Positions 42,558 through 51,669 of a stretch of DNA of 64,000 nt are shown here, one piece after another. The position numbers and the translations under genes were made by a program. The stretch comes from Clostridium sp. AF15-31. GTDB lineage: Bacteria; Bacillota; Clostridia; Lachnospirales; Lachnospiraceae. The DNA lies in contig NZ_QTXL01000009.1 in assembly GCF_003461625.1 (NCBI RefSeq), forward strand, positions 37,765 through 101,764, read 5' to 3'. Position 1 is the stretch's first letter. The number at the start of each line of letters is the position of its first letter. Below the pieces are notes generated by a model. That model was not told where the DNA came from. It was given only the letters and a program-made list of their open reading frames with translations, and made no database searches.

Positions 42558-44162
42558 TTACTCTTCAGTCGTATCACCGGTTGTATCTGCATCACCCTCT
42601 GTGGAATCTCCTTCACTGCCTGTGGAATCTCCGGAAGTGTTGGTATCATCATCTATAGTAGATATCGATGAACTGCCGTCATCAGATACATCTCTTGCGG
42701 TTGTATCGGTTTCATAACTCTGATATGTGCCAAGTGCCTTGGATAGTTCCATCAGATCGATCACCGTACCATCTGTAGCATCAAGGACAACCATCTGGGT
42801 TGGATATGTCTCATTTGTTGAATCGGTCATATCCTCATACTGTGTCAATATCCATGCAGGTACATATTTGAATGTTCCTTCTTCATCTGTCTTCTCCAGA
42901 TAATATCCAAGCTTCATAGAATTAAACTCCACTTTTTTATATCTGGTTGGATATGTGGTATAGTATTCTGCAATATTCTTATTTGCTTTTTCTAACAGCT
43001 CCTTAAATGATAAGAGTTCATTTGACTCTGTTTTTCCGGTTGTTTCCAGATAGGATACCCAGCTTGCAGATATAATACCATTAGAATCAACATATACCGT
43101 ACAGGTTTCGGCAGGAATGCTTACCGATCCATCATCCTGCGTAATATTATCAACATTCCAGGCTTCCGGAACATCGGTAGTCTGATTATTGATCGCTCTG
43201 CTGTATGTAAATACATATCCATCGACATCAACAGCCTCGGTATTCCCATCTGTTCCATAGTAATACCAGTAAAGATCCTGTGTATCATTCAGGGAAGCAT
43301 CTGAAATACCGACCTTACTGATAAAATCATCTGCAATGGACTGTGCCTCTTCCTTTGTAAATGTACATACATTTGAGGCTGACACATCTGCATCTGACAG
43401 ATCATCCCCGCTATCCGGAGTTGAATAATATACTCCGTTCATTCCATCTTTTGGACGGTAGGTGATCAATGAATCCTTCAGACCTACGGAACCACTTCCG
43501 CCTTCCTGATCGTCCATATACATAATATATTTTCTTCCGTTGATCTCTCCGATAAAGGCACTACCGGAATAATCATCAGCCGCCGGATATTCATCCGGTG
43601 CATTCTGAAGCTGATCTTTCAGGTCGGAGATCATGGAATCAAACCAGGATGCACTGGAATTATCTCCATTTGCTGCAGAATCCTTCTTTTCCTTTTCATA
43701 CTCATCGATCTGGTCCTGAATATCTGCTTTTGTCATATTGTTATAATCATATGTATAAATACCTTTGTCTTTTTCAAGTACAGCTTCTACGATCTGTTTT
43801 CTGGTATCATTTGATGATTCTTTTCTTTTTACATATACGGTCGGAAGATCTACCGTATCCGGCACTGTTACCTCATCTGCTTCTATTGCAAGTTTGCTGA
43901 TCCCGCTGCTTCCAGCGTCCAGTGTAGTATCACAGGATTCCGGTATTCCGTACTTACCCTGAAGGCTTCCACTGTCCGAGCTGCCTCCGTTTCCTGATTC
44001 ACCGTCTACACTGTAATCTATATTCTTCTTTCCACAGCCTGTAAGTGCAGTTCCTGTTGCCAAAACTCCTACAATGGCAAGTGCTGCCATCTTTTTATAG
44101 TGCATTTTTCTGCTTACCTGTGTTGTCTTATTACCTGCTGTTTCTTTTCTTATTTTCTTCAA
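42558..44162 (-). CDS. tandem lipoprotein paralogue 4 (first gene of array)
   Basis: 534 residues. The start is TTG at 44162, eight bases after a perfect AGGAGG; no ATG nearby is as well placed. A basic N-terminus leads to lipobox LTGC, GKKNIDYSVDG and SGSLQGKYGIPESCDT. The common domain follows (EVTVPDTVD, APDEYPAADDYSG, TKEEAQSIADDFISKVG, YVFTYSRAINNQ, LLSFKELLEKANKNIAEYY, TQMVVLDATDGTVIDLMEL), then a Ser/Thr/Gly/Asp tail of about 50 residues. It is closest to copy 3, suggesting a recent duplication of that pair. Function unknown. Confidence 0.87.
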   Translation of the reverse strand: MKKIRKETAGNKTTQVSRKMHYKKMAALAIVGVLATGTALTGCGKKNIDYSVDGESGNGGSSDSGSLQGKYGIPESCDTTLDAGSSGISKLAIEADEVTVPDTVDLPTVYVKRKESSNDTRKQIVEAVLEKDKGIYTYDYNNMTKADIQDQIDEYEKEKKDSAANGDNSSASWFDSMISDLKDQLQNAPDEYPAADDYSGSAFIGEINGRKYIMYMDDQEGGSGSVGLKDSLITYRPKDGMNGVYYSTPDSGDDLSDADVSASNVCTFTKEEAQSIADDFISKVGISDASLNDTQDLYWYYYGTDGNTEAVDVDGYVFTYSRAINNQTTDVPEAWNVDNITQDDGSVSIPAETCTVYVDSNGIISASWVSYLETTGKTESNELLSFKELLEKANKNIAEYYTTYPTRYKKVEFNSMKLGYYLEKTDEEGTFKYVPAWILTQYEDMTDSTNETYPTQMVVLDATDGTVIDLMELSKALGTYQSYETDTTARDVSDDGSSSISTIDDDTNTSGDSTGSEGDSTEGDADTTGDTTEE

Positions 44163-44476
44163 AATAATTACCTCCTGCTGTGATCCTACATTTTAACAAA
44201 CAAAATTAATATGTATATTTTTTCAGCGCTGTAAAAATATTAACACAAACCATCGATTTTGTTCATTAATACGGGTCTATTTTTTTATTAAACTTTCTTA
44301 AGCTTTCTTTTCATTTTTCCCGACATATTAAATGTACATGACCACTACATATTTTATGCAATATAGTTGCATCCTTTTTGCATCCTTTTTCTACATTTTC
44401 TTGTATTTCTATATTGCATTTTTTCTTTTTATGTTATAGTATGTGCGGTGAGAAAGAATAAAGAGGTGTCATTCTA
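44163..44476. other. divergent intergenic region of lipoprotein array and panD
   Basis: A 314-base A/T-rich gap. It contains a palindrome CAGCGCTG at 44224-44231 flanked by A/T runs, a near-tandem repeat TTGCATCCTTTT around 44367-44390, and a TATAGT box near 44436 with TTGCAT about 15 bases before it that could serve panD. No small gene or riboswitch is seen. Confidence 0.4.
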
Positions 44477-44860
44477 ATGAATATTACCATGTTAAAAAGT
44501 AAGATCCACAGAGCCGTTGTTACACAGGCTGAACTGAATTATGTCGGCAGTATCACCGTAGACTCTGAGCTTTTGAAGGAAGCAGGAATTCTTGAATATG
44601 AAATGGTGCAAATTGTTGATATTGAAAATGGAAATCGTTTTGAGACATACACGATTGCCGGAGAACCGGGATCCGGTGTTATGTGTTTAAATGGTGCCGC
44701 TGCCAGACAGGTTCAGGTAGGCGACCATATCATTCTGATGTGTTATGCTTCTATGACACCTGAAGAAGCCAAAGAATACCGACCAACGGTAGTCTTTGTA
44801 AACGAAGACAATTCCATCTCCCGTATCACCAGCTATGAAAAGCATGGCGAGATCGGCTAG
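44477..44860 (+). CDS. panD: aspartate 1-decarboxylase (proenzyme)
   Basis: 127 residues. The self-cleavage site YVGSITVD places Gly24-Ser25, where the chain splits to form the pyruvoyl cofactor on Ser25. [12 protein letters not shown] before it, [10 protein letters not shown] and the [17 protein letters not shown] segment are standard for PanD. It makes beta-alanine from aspartate for pantothenate and coenzyme A. Start after AAAGAGGTG. It stands alone; panB and panC are not in the window. The long palindrome at 44876-45027 follows 15 bases after the stop. Confidence 0.96.
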   Translation: MNITMLKSKIHRAVVTQAELNYVGSITVDSELLKEAGILEYEMVQIVDIENGNRFETYTIAGEPGSGVMCLNGAAARQVQVGDHIILMCYASMTPEEAKEYRPTVVFVNEDNSISRITSYEKHGEIG

Positions 44861-44875
44861 ACAATATATTGTTAG

Positions 44876-45027
44876 GACAAAAAGGAAGATAGCATGCTCT
44901 GTTATTCCGTAAGACGCTTTCGCTCTAATCCTCGTGCAGCGGTACATAAGGCTGCAAAGGGCGCAGCCAAAGTACCGGCCTCGGATAAGGTTTACTTCAT
45001 AACAGACATGCTATCTTCCTTTTTGTC
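44876..45027. repeat. long palindromic element C with structured centre
   Basis: Arms 44876-44905 and 44999-45027 are inverted copies with a single one-base insertion. The 93-base centre folds further: GGTAC (44941-44945) with GTACC (44972-44976) encloses GGCTGC (44950-44955) with GCAGCC (44963-44968), and ATCC near 44928 can pair with GGAT near 44983. It lies between convergent panD and the repeat membrane protein gene. The outer arms end in A5/T5, so two-way termination is likely; the centre differs from that of elements A and B. Confidence 0.7.
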
Positions 45028-45161
45028 TTAAAAATAACACCACTAATTATCGAACAATCGCTTTTCTATCTTTCTTCTTTATTTACTATCCTGAGAATTC
45101 GGGCAGGGTTGCTGACTACGACTGCATTTTTGGGGTATATCCTTGGTTGCAACTCTTAAAT

Positions 45162-45953
45162 CTATTCTTTCCCATTCCATTCCTGTTTCATCTCTTGAGA
45201 ATCTGCTTTGTCTGTTGATATATCTTGACTATTAGCCATCTGATCATATATCTGTGTATTTACATCATAGGCATTTGAAGCATAGCCCTGTGCATCCGCA
45301 TTATAGCCATTCGGATAATAGCCCTGTGCATTTGCCTCATATCCATTCGGATAATAGCCCGCATCCGCATTATAGCTATTTGGATAATAACCTTGCGTAT
45401 TTGCTTCGTAACCGCTCGGATAACAGCCTTGTGCACTTGCTTCATAATCGTTCAAAGCATAGCCCTGCGCACTTGCTTCGTAGCCGTTCGGAACATAGCC
45501 CTGCCCACTTGCTTCGTAGCCGTTTTGAGCATAGCCCTGCACATTTGCCGCATAGCCATCCGGATAATAGCCTTGTGCATATGGTTGCTGCATATTCTGA
45601 GCATTTACAGGCTGTATATATTCTGATGTAGTTTTTTTCTGCTTCTTCTGTTCTCTGGCAATCTTCTTCTCATTTTTCTTCTCGGCTTTCTTCGCCAGAC
45701 GTTCTTCTCTGTGTTTTACCCTGTATGCCCGAACGATCAGAATATATACGATCCATAAGATAAGCAGGGAAACGATCGCGATCCCGGCATATAACTGCCA
45801 CCGATGATAAGACGTCGCATAACGATAACCAAGCTCACTGTCAAGCGTCAGCAGCTTATCTCCCGATACCTGTATTGTCAGATAGATGCTGTAACCGATC
45901 ACACCCGCACCTGCAAGTGTAAGAAGGATCTGAATAATAGTATATACGATCAT
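45162..45953 (-). CDS. two-span membrane protein with Tyr/Gly/Asn repeats
   Basis: 263 residues. Two spans (about 5-27 and 53-76) are followed by a Lys/Glu-rich stretch (82-107) and then about eight 12-residue repeats of form Y-E/N-A-N/S-A-Q-G-Y-Y-P-N-G (about 125-235), ending in a polar tail. The repeats are low in charge and rich in Tyr, Gly, Asn and Gln, a makeup seen in self-associating or adhesive domains; with the topology expected they would be cytoplasmic (inference). The ATG shares an ATGA overlap with the stop of the Ig-like gene, so translation is coupled. Last gene of the GH3 operon; function unknown. Confidence 0.8.
   Translation of the reverse strand: MIVYTIIQILLTLAGAGVIGYSIYLTIQVSGDKLLTLDSELGYRYATSYHRWQLYAGIAIVSLLILWIVYILIVRAYRVKHREERLAKKAEKKNEKKIAREQKKQKKTTSEYIQPVNAQNMQQPYAQGYYPDGYAANVQGYAQNGYEASGQGYVPNGYEASAQGYALNDYEASAQGCYPSGYEANTQGYYPNSYNADAGYYPNGYEANAQGYYPNGYNADAQGYASNAYDVNTQIYDQMANSQDISTDKADSQEMKQEWNGKE
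45252..45580 (-). repeat. 36-bp tandem repeat in the Tyr-rich gene
   Basis: About nine units of 36 bases (one of 33) in frame, each carrying a segment close to ATAGCCNTNCGGATAATAGC on the plus strand. Units differ by base changes that mostly keep Tyr, Gly and Asn. Unit number is probably variable among strains. Confidence 0.8.
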
Positions 45954-47476
45954 GACTGCTTCCTCCTTTTCCTGCCCTTTGCGAATACAATGATATAAAG
46001 GATCAACAGTACAAGAACTAATCCGCCAAGTGCGATATATTCAAATATCCGCTTTACTGTTTTTGCCGATTCATAGGTGATTGTCGCTGAATATACCGAC
46101 TGATTTCCAACAGCATCTTCAGCAATTAAAGTTATCGTATTCTCACCACCTGCCAGTGTTATCTTCTTATTAAAATAATTCTGTGTCAATTCAACCGGTT
46201 CTCCGTTTAATGTAAGAACAGCACCGGTCTCTGTATATCCGTTCAAATAGATACTTCCTTCTGTTACTACTTTTCCATTTATATCTTCGGATACAGATAA
46301 TTGCGGAGGAACCGTATCTACATAAATATCTTTTGAAAATTCGGCTGCATTTCCTGTTTCATCTGTCACTACAAATGAGACCGTGTTATCACCATCTTCC
46401 AGATTCACACGATACATGCCGGATTCTTTTTCTCCCTCCAGAATTTTCCGTTCTCCCAGATATACATCAAATGTGCTGTTAGTATCTAATGTCATCGTTG
46501 CATTTATGAAACTGTTTTTTGTCGTATCCGAATCCGTATCAAAGGCTACATCTGCCGATACTTTTACTGCAGAATCTGCAGTGATCAGATCATACATACA
46601 GCTCTCATTTGTTCTCACAACTGCCAGATATACTTTGGAAGCATCTTCTGAAAAATCTCCATAAAACGTTTCTGCTGTTCCAACATCTTCTTCCTTTATC
46701 AGGTTATGGTTCTCATCCCAGACAAGGACTGTATAAGCTTCATTCTCTGCTGCCGTCCATGAAATATAATAACCATCGTTATAGGTTCCGCCTTTTACGC
46801 CATTTACCTTCTGTGAATCATTTGGATTCTGATAGCTGACAAATCCATCACCGTAAGCCCGCTGATAGATTCCATCCACAGATACACGGATATAAAAATG
46901 ATATTCACCACTGGAAAGGCTGTTCAGATCAAAAGAAGCAGTCCCCTTCTTATCCATATATTCACTATAAACACAGGTTCCGTCAAATCCCTCAGAATCT
47001 GTATCTGCAAATATTTCTACATAGATCTCATCCGGACTGTCCGTGATCTTATAGTCTGCGGTAACGCTTCCATCTGTATTCTGTGTTACCGCAAATTTGC
47101 TGATCACTAAAGAATTCGGAAGTTCACCGACTGTTACATCTACAGTTCCTATATTGTCGCCGCTCACCACAACCGTCCAGGTTCCTTCTTCTCCTTTTCC
47201 TACATTGACGATTGCTTCTCCATTTGCCTCATATACCTGATCCGGTGTCTTATCCTTACTGTAGACTTTACCGGATGGTGATGTCAGCTTTACGGTTCCT
47301 GCCTGTTCATAGTTTTCCCATGTCACATAGAAGACCGCTTCTGTATATTCACGACCCAGATCAATCGTTACCTCTGTCTCTGCTGCATGAACCGGAAGTA
47401 CCAGCCATCCTGCCACAATAGCCACCATTAACAGCCATATACATATTCTACTTACTATTCTTGTCTCTCTTTTCAT
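45950..47476 (-). CDS. Ig-like surface protein with C-terminal membrane anchor
   Basis: 508 residues. Signal peptide to about residue 31 (ending LPVHA), then beta-rich domains: a jelly-roll-like N-terminal part, a FnIII-like middle, and two bacterial Ig-like domains from about residue 320 (MTLDTNSTFDVYLGER, DGDNTVSFVVTDETGN, DTVPPQL, GGENTITLIAEDAVGNQS). The VTDETGN and AEDAVGN phrases are typical of Ig-like repeats. A single span at about 478-500 with KGRKRRKQS keeps it in the membrane with the domains outside. It starts 17 bases after the vWA gene and overlaps the next gene by ATGA. Likely an exposed binding or scaffold protein. Confidence 0.83.
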   Translation of the reverse strand: MKRETRIVSRICIWLLMVAIVAGWLVLPVHAAETEVTIDLGREYTEAVFYVTWENYEQAGTVKLTSPSGKVYSKDKTPDQVYEANGEAIVNVGKGEEGTWTVVVSGDNIGTVDVTVGELPNSLVISKFAVTQNTDGSVTADYKITDSPDEIYVEIFADTDSEGFDGTCVYSEYMDKKGTASFDLNSLSSGEYHFYIRVSVDGIYQRAYGDGFVSYQNPNDSQKVNGVKGGTYNDGYYISWTAAENEAYTVLVWDENHNLIKEEDVGTAETFYGDFSEDASKVYLAVVRTNESCMYDLITADSAVKVSADVAFDTDSDTTKNSFINATMTLDTNSTFDVYLGERKILEGEKESGMYRVNLEDGDNTVSFVVTDETGNAAEFSKDIYVDTVPPQLSVSEDINGKVVTEGSIYLNGYTETGAVLTLNGEPVELTQNYFNKKITLAGGENTITLIAEDAVGNQSVYSATITYESAKTVKRIFEYIALGGLVLVLLILYIIVFAKGRKRRKQS

Positions 47477-47493
47477 ATGCTTCTGTTACCCCC

Positions 47494-50400
47494 TTAGTTG
47501 GATGATGCATGAACTTTATCCCACAGGAAGAGTTCTCCATTATCTTCATACCAGATAGATGCTTCTTTCTCTTTGCCGTTATTCCCACTATAATTCAATG
47601 TTACCTTGGCTTTATTAAAGTCCCAATCCCAGTCAACGGCAAGCTTCGAAGCTCCCTTTGCATGAACATTAGCAGGTGCCATATCCACGTTACCATTTAC
47701 ACCAAGCTTGATATATCCACCGGTCAGATTGCCACCAAGATTTGCATCAGCACTTCCGTTTACCTCACAGCCAAAGCCTGAGATTCCAAGTTCTACAGAA
47801 GCAGATACATCCAGACCATCTTTATTTATCTTTGCTGCTGCCTTCGCCTTTTCTGATCCAAGCAGTGACAGATCAGCCGAGATTGCAAATTCTGGATCAC
47901 TGAAATTAATCTCTACCTTACCATTTGCTTCACCGATCTCACCCCATGACTTGAACTTCTTCATCAGGGCATTATTACCGTTAAACGAAGCAAACAGGTT
48001 GATATCTGCACCCGCAGTTCCTGCAAGTATAATATCCTGCTTATCATATAAAGTATTATCAAGACCGGTACCGATAATATTATATGTTTTCTCCGGGATC
48101 ACTGATTCGTACAGATTTAAGGCGATCGTACTCATACCCTGCAATTCTCCGCCAACCTGATTGATGTCAATGACTTTATAAACCGTTATTCCCGGATCTA
48201 ATGCTGCTCCGATCGTTACTTTATCCGGCAGCCAGTAATAGGAAGAAAACGAGCCATCAAATCCGGCGATCCGACTGTCAAAGAATCCCGGTATGGATGT
48301 TGCCAGATCGATCTTTCCACCGATCTTCCAATACTCGTAATCAGGATCCAGGGAATTTAATTTTAGTGACAATTCATTGATCCCAAAGGTTCCAAAATTA
48401 ATCTTATCATCTACAGATAATGTTACTTCTCCACCAAACTGAATGCCATCCGGTGTGATCGCCATTGATAAGGATCCATCTAAGCCTCCAAAGAATTCTT
48501 TTGCTCCAAACTGCTTTAAGCTGCTCCGTTTCGTGACAGGCTCCGACTCCTTATTCGCTCCGGTTTTATGTTGAAGTGATTTCTTTGTTGAATCAATAAT
48601 TTCATCCAGCCGGAATGATGAAATATCTACCTGTAACCGGTTACTGTGCAGATTTACCTCTGCAACATCGATATCCATGATAAACGGCACGGAAAGATTC
48701 AGACTGGCAATCGTCAGATCAAATGATATATCAGATCCGCTGACCGTTACATAATATCCATTTTTACCAATTACATAATCTTTATTTCCCATGACCAGAC
48801 CGGCGAAGCTGCCATTGGCCTGTTCCATCTCTGCGTAACTGACATAGAGTTTTCCATCTCCCTGAACCTTACCGGAATCACCGACCTTGATCGTCTTATT
48901 TGCCACAAGGGAAAGATCCGGATCCATGTCGTCCACAATGATCTCCATATCACCTGAGCTGTGAACAAATCCGTTGATCATGACATTTCCACTGGCCGCC
49001 AGGCGATCATCTGCTGTCTGACCAATGGCATCCGCCGTGATCGTCATATCACCAAGTCGGATTGAGGTTGTTGTTCCTGCTTTGAATACCTTAAACAGAG
49101 ATTTTCCTACAACCAGACGACCATCTGTTGTCTTTACTTTGACATCATAGATACCGGCAGTCAGTTCGCCATTTAATTTGCCTGTAAGACTTGTTTTATC
49201 TGCTACCTGTATATCTGTTAATGCCAGATTGCCAACCGTCACACTCGCAATATCAGAAAATCCCCCGCCATTTACAGTCAAGGTGATACCATTCTGTACA
49301 TCCTTTACAGATACATTTCCCGGCGTTACCGAAGATACTCCGAGTGTATTCTCATCTACCTTCCGGATAAATCCTGCATCATCTGAATCCTCCGGTTTAT
49401 TCTCTTCTTTTAAATAGTAATTCTTTGTCGCTGTTGCATTATATTCTGCGATATCAACAGTAAGAAATCTAGGATCTACATCCGGATTCTTTGTTACCGT
49501 ATATGATATGCTGTAATTATTTACGATATATTTCTGAAGATACAAATAGATATCCGACAGCTCCGTTGATGCAGATGCCTTTACGAATTTACCACCGGTT
49601 GCTTCTGCGATTGCCTGCATATATGCGTCATCACATTCGCCAAATCCAACCGTATATACACTGATTCCAAGTCTTGCTGCCCGGTCAGTTGCAGCCTGCA
49701 TATCTTCTTCCGAACCTCCGTCCTGTCCGTCAGACATCAGGATAACTGCTCTGCTGCCTTTTTCCGCTTCCAGATTATCAAGTGCAAGATTTAGACCCGC
49801 AGATATGTTGGTTCCACCACCATCTGAAATAGCTGCTATAGAGTTCTTCAGCGTTCCGCTTCTGGATGTCAACGATTGCTCCAGATATGCCTCATTATCA
49901 TATGAAACAATCATCATTTTCTCTGAGGTTATATGCTCTACCGCTTCTGTTGCGGCCTGCTTTGCGTTTGCAATCGCCGCACCTTCCATACTGCCGCTCT
50001 TATCCATTACGATACCGATACTGACAGCTTCACTCTCTGCCCCGCTGTTCAGTGTAAAATCCGTGATCTCATACTGCGTATCGATCACCGTAAAATCTTC
50101 CTTTGTAAACTGATCTGCCAGTTCTTCTTTGGAGTCCTTTGTTCCATTGATATTAATGTATGCCTGAATGGATGGATATGCCGAAGTATCGATACGGCTG
50201 ATATGAATGTTGATCCTGTCGTATTTTAATGTGGTTGCAACGTACGAATTAAATGAACCATTTATGGTTTCTTCCGATACAGGAACAACCTGACTGCTCT
50301 GTTTATCTACCATATCGTTAACGGCAGCATTCAGTTCTGCATTATAACTGTCATCGGAGATCTGATTGTACTGTGTCACAACTTCATCAATTGCATCTTT

Positions 50401-51669
50401 TAATAATGATGAATCACTGATCTTGGCACTGTTATCAATGACATTATGCAGATGCTCGTTTGCTGTATCTCTGTCATCCATTGCCAGATACAATTTGGAC
50501 AACTGCAGTTCATAAAATCCCGTATCGTCTCCACGATACGGTTCCTGTACAAGAACATAATTAACTGCACGCTTGACCGGTACATAACTTGCATCCTTAT
50601 AATAGGAATCCGCTTCCTCCAGCAATTCATTTATCTCATCTGCATGTGCTCCATCATAACCTTCATCATCAATCAGCTTCTGTGCCTTCTCTTTCGCGCG
50701 CTCCGCCTTCTTCACCAGACTCTTGATCTCATCATCCTTCATATCAAATGAGTCTTCCGTATAGTTCTGATCTCTGGTATTTCGATATACTTCTTCGACT
50801 ATTACATCCGTATATATAACCGTATTCTCCGGACTTTTAAAATTCTTGTTCAGTTCAGAAGCTATATCCTTTGCCTTATCAAAATCATTCTGATATACAT
50901 AATAACTGATCTCCCGCCGGAGTACTTCTTCTGTCTCACCGTATGTATGCTTCAGATCCCTGATATCATCCTCTGTAAGATCAGCAACTGCCACGCCATG
51001 GATCTTATTGTCAAGCTCATACGATTCTTCAAACTCCCGCTGTTCTTTTCTGGTAAAATCTAGATCTTCGATATAAGCAGTCAGTGAATCCGTCAGTGTT
51101 TCATTTGATGCATTACCCGTGTCATCTGACTCCCCACTCCATGCAGTCTCCTGCACTCCATCTTCTTTTTCCAGATCAGACAGATAAGATTCATAATCTG
51201 TATATGCCTTTTCTCCTCCGGAGATCATTCCTAGTTTCCCGGAGCAATAGTCATCAAGAGCCGTCAGATATGCCTTTCCTGCCTTACTGAGCCCGTTTTG
51301 TTCTGATAACTCCTGAAGTTTAAAATGGCCGTTAATATAATCTCCGTTCATGACATCACATGCCACACTGAGCAGTTCTTTTTCTTCAAAAGAACCTGCA
51401 ATGTCGTCAAGAAGGATTGCCGCCTGATCGATATTGCCCTCTTTCATATAACAATACGCCATATAGATATTCTGATCATTTGTATCTGCGTCCGTAAAAT
51501 ATGCCCGGACGCCAAGAAAGGTAGTCCCGGCAAAAGCCAGAACTACCCCTATCGTGAGCAGCCATTCCGGGACATTTCTCTTTGTCTTAAAGATGAAATG
51601 TCCGCATATATCAACGACTGTAAAAAACAGAAAGATAATTGCTATCTTCAGTAAAATATTTAATTCCAA
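47494..51669 (-). CDS. giant membrane protein with vWA domain
   Basis: 1391 residues. Start is TTG at 51669 with GGGAGGG six bases before, overlapping the GH3 stop by ten bases. Two N-terminal spans (about 6-26 and 37-56) precede a helical TPR-like region (70-130) and a long charged helical stretch to about 480. The vWA domain lies at about 545-730 with a complete metal site: DKSGS, GGTNIS and the MSDGQDGG segment. A TIG-like domain (about 770-870) and 500 residues of beta-rich sequence with no known motif follow. vWA domains bind protein partners through a metal. It is likely a surface scaffold with the Ig-like protein. Confidence 0.83.
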   Translation of the reverse strand: MELNILLKIAIIFLFFTVVDICGHFIFKTKRNVPEWLLTIGVVLAFAGTTFLGVRAYFTDADTNDQNIYMAYCYMKEGNIDQAAILLDDIAGSFEEKELLSVACDVMNGDYINGHFKLQELSEQNGLSKAGKAYLTALDDYCSGKLGMISGGEKAYTDYESYLSDLEKEDGVQETAWSGESDDTGNASNETLTDSLTAYIEDLDFTRKEQREFEESYELDNKIHGVAVADLTEDDIRDLKHTYGETEEVLRREISYYVYQNDFDKAKDIASELNKNFKSPENTVIYTDVIVEEVYRNTRDQNYTEDSFDMKDDEIKSLVKKAERAKEKAQKLIDDEGYDGAHADEINELLEEADSYYKDASYVPVKRAVNYVLVQEPYRGDDTGFYELQLSKLYLAMDDRDTANEHLHNVIDNSAKISDSSLLKDAIDEVVTQYNQISDDSYNAELNAAVNDMVDKQSSQVVPVSEETINGSFNSYVATTLKYDRINIHISRIDTSAYPSIQAYININGTKDSKEELADQFTKEDFTVIDTQYEITDFTLNSGAESEAVSIGIVMDKSGSMEGAAIANAKQAATEAVEHITSEKMMIVSYDNEAYLEQSLTSRSGTLKNSIAAISDGGGTNISAGLNLALDNLEAEKGSRAVILMSDGQDGGSEEDMQAATDRAARLGISVYTVGFGECDDAYMQAIAEATGGKFVKASASTELSDIYLYLQKYIVNNYSISYTVTKNPDVDPRFLTVDIAEYNATATKNYYLKEENKPEDSDDAGFIRKVDENTLGVSSVTPGNVSVKDVQNGITLTVNGGGFSDIASVTVGNLALTDIQVADKTSLTGKLNGELTAGIYDVKVKTTDGRLVVGKSLFKVFKAGTTTSIRLGDMTITADAIGQTADDRLAASGNVMINGFVHSSGDMEIIVDDMDPDLSLVANKTIKVGDSGKVQGDGKLYVSYAEMEQANGSFAGLVMGNKDYVIGKNGYYVTVSGSDISFDLTIASLNLSVPFIMDIDVAEVNLHSNRLQVDISSFRLDEIIDSTKKSLQHKTGANKESEPVTKRSSLKQFGAKEFFGGLDGSLSMAITPDGIQFGGEVTLSVDDKINFGTFGINELSLKLNSLDPDYEYWKIGGKIDLATSIPGFFDSRIAGFDGSFSSYYWLPDKVTIGAALDPGITVYKVIDINQVGGELQGMSTIALNLYESVIPEKTYNIIGTGLDNTLYDKQDIILAGTAGADINLFASFNGNNALMKKFKSWGEIGEANGKVEINFSDPEFAISADLSLLGSEKAKAAAKINKDGLDVSASVELGISGFGCEVNGSADANLGGNLTGGYIKLGVNGNVDMAPANVHAKGASKLAVDWDWDFNKAKVTLNYSGNNGKEKEASIWYEDNGELFLWDKVHASSN

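Noticed and set aside
45252..45580. CRISPR-like array in the 36-base repeats
   Set aside because: Period equals unit length, there are no unique spacers, and the units code a regular 12-residue peptide repeat.
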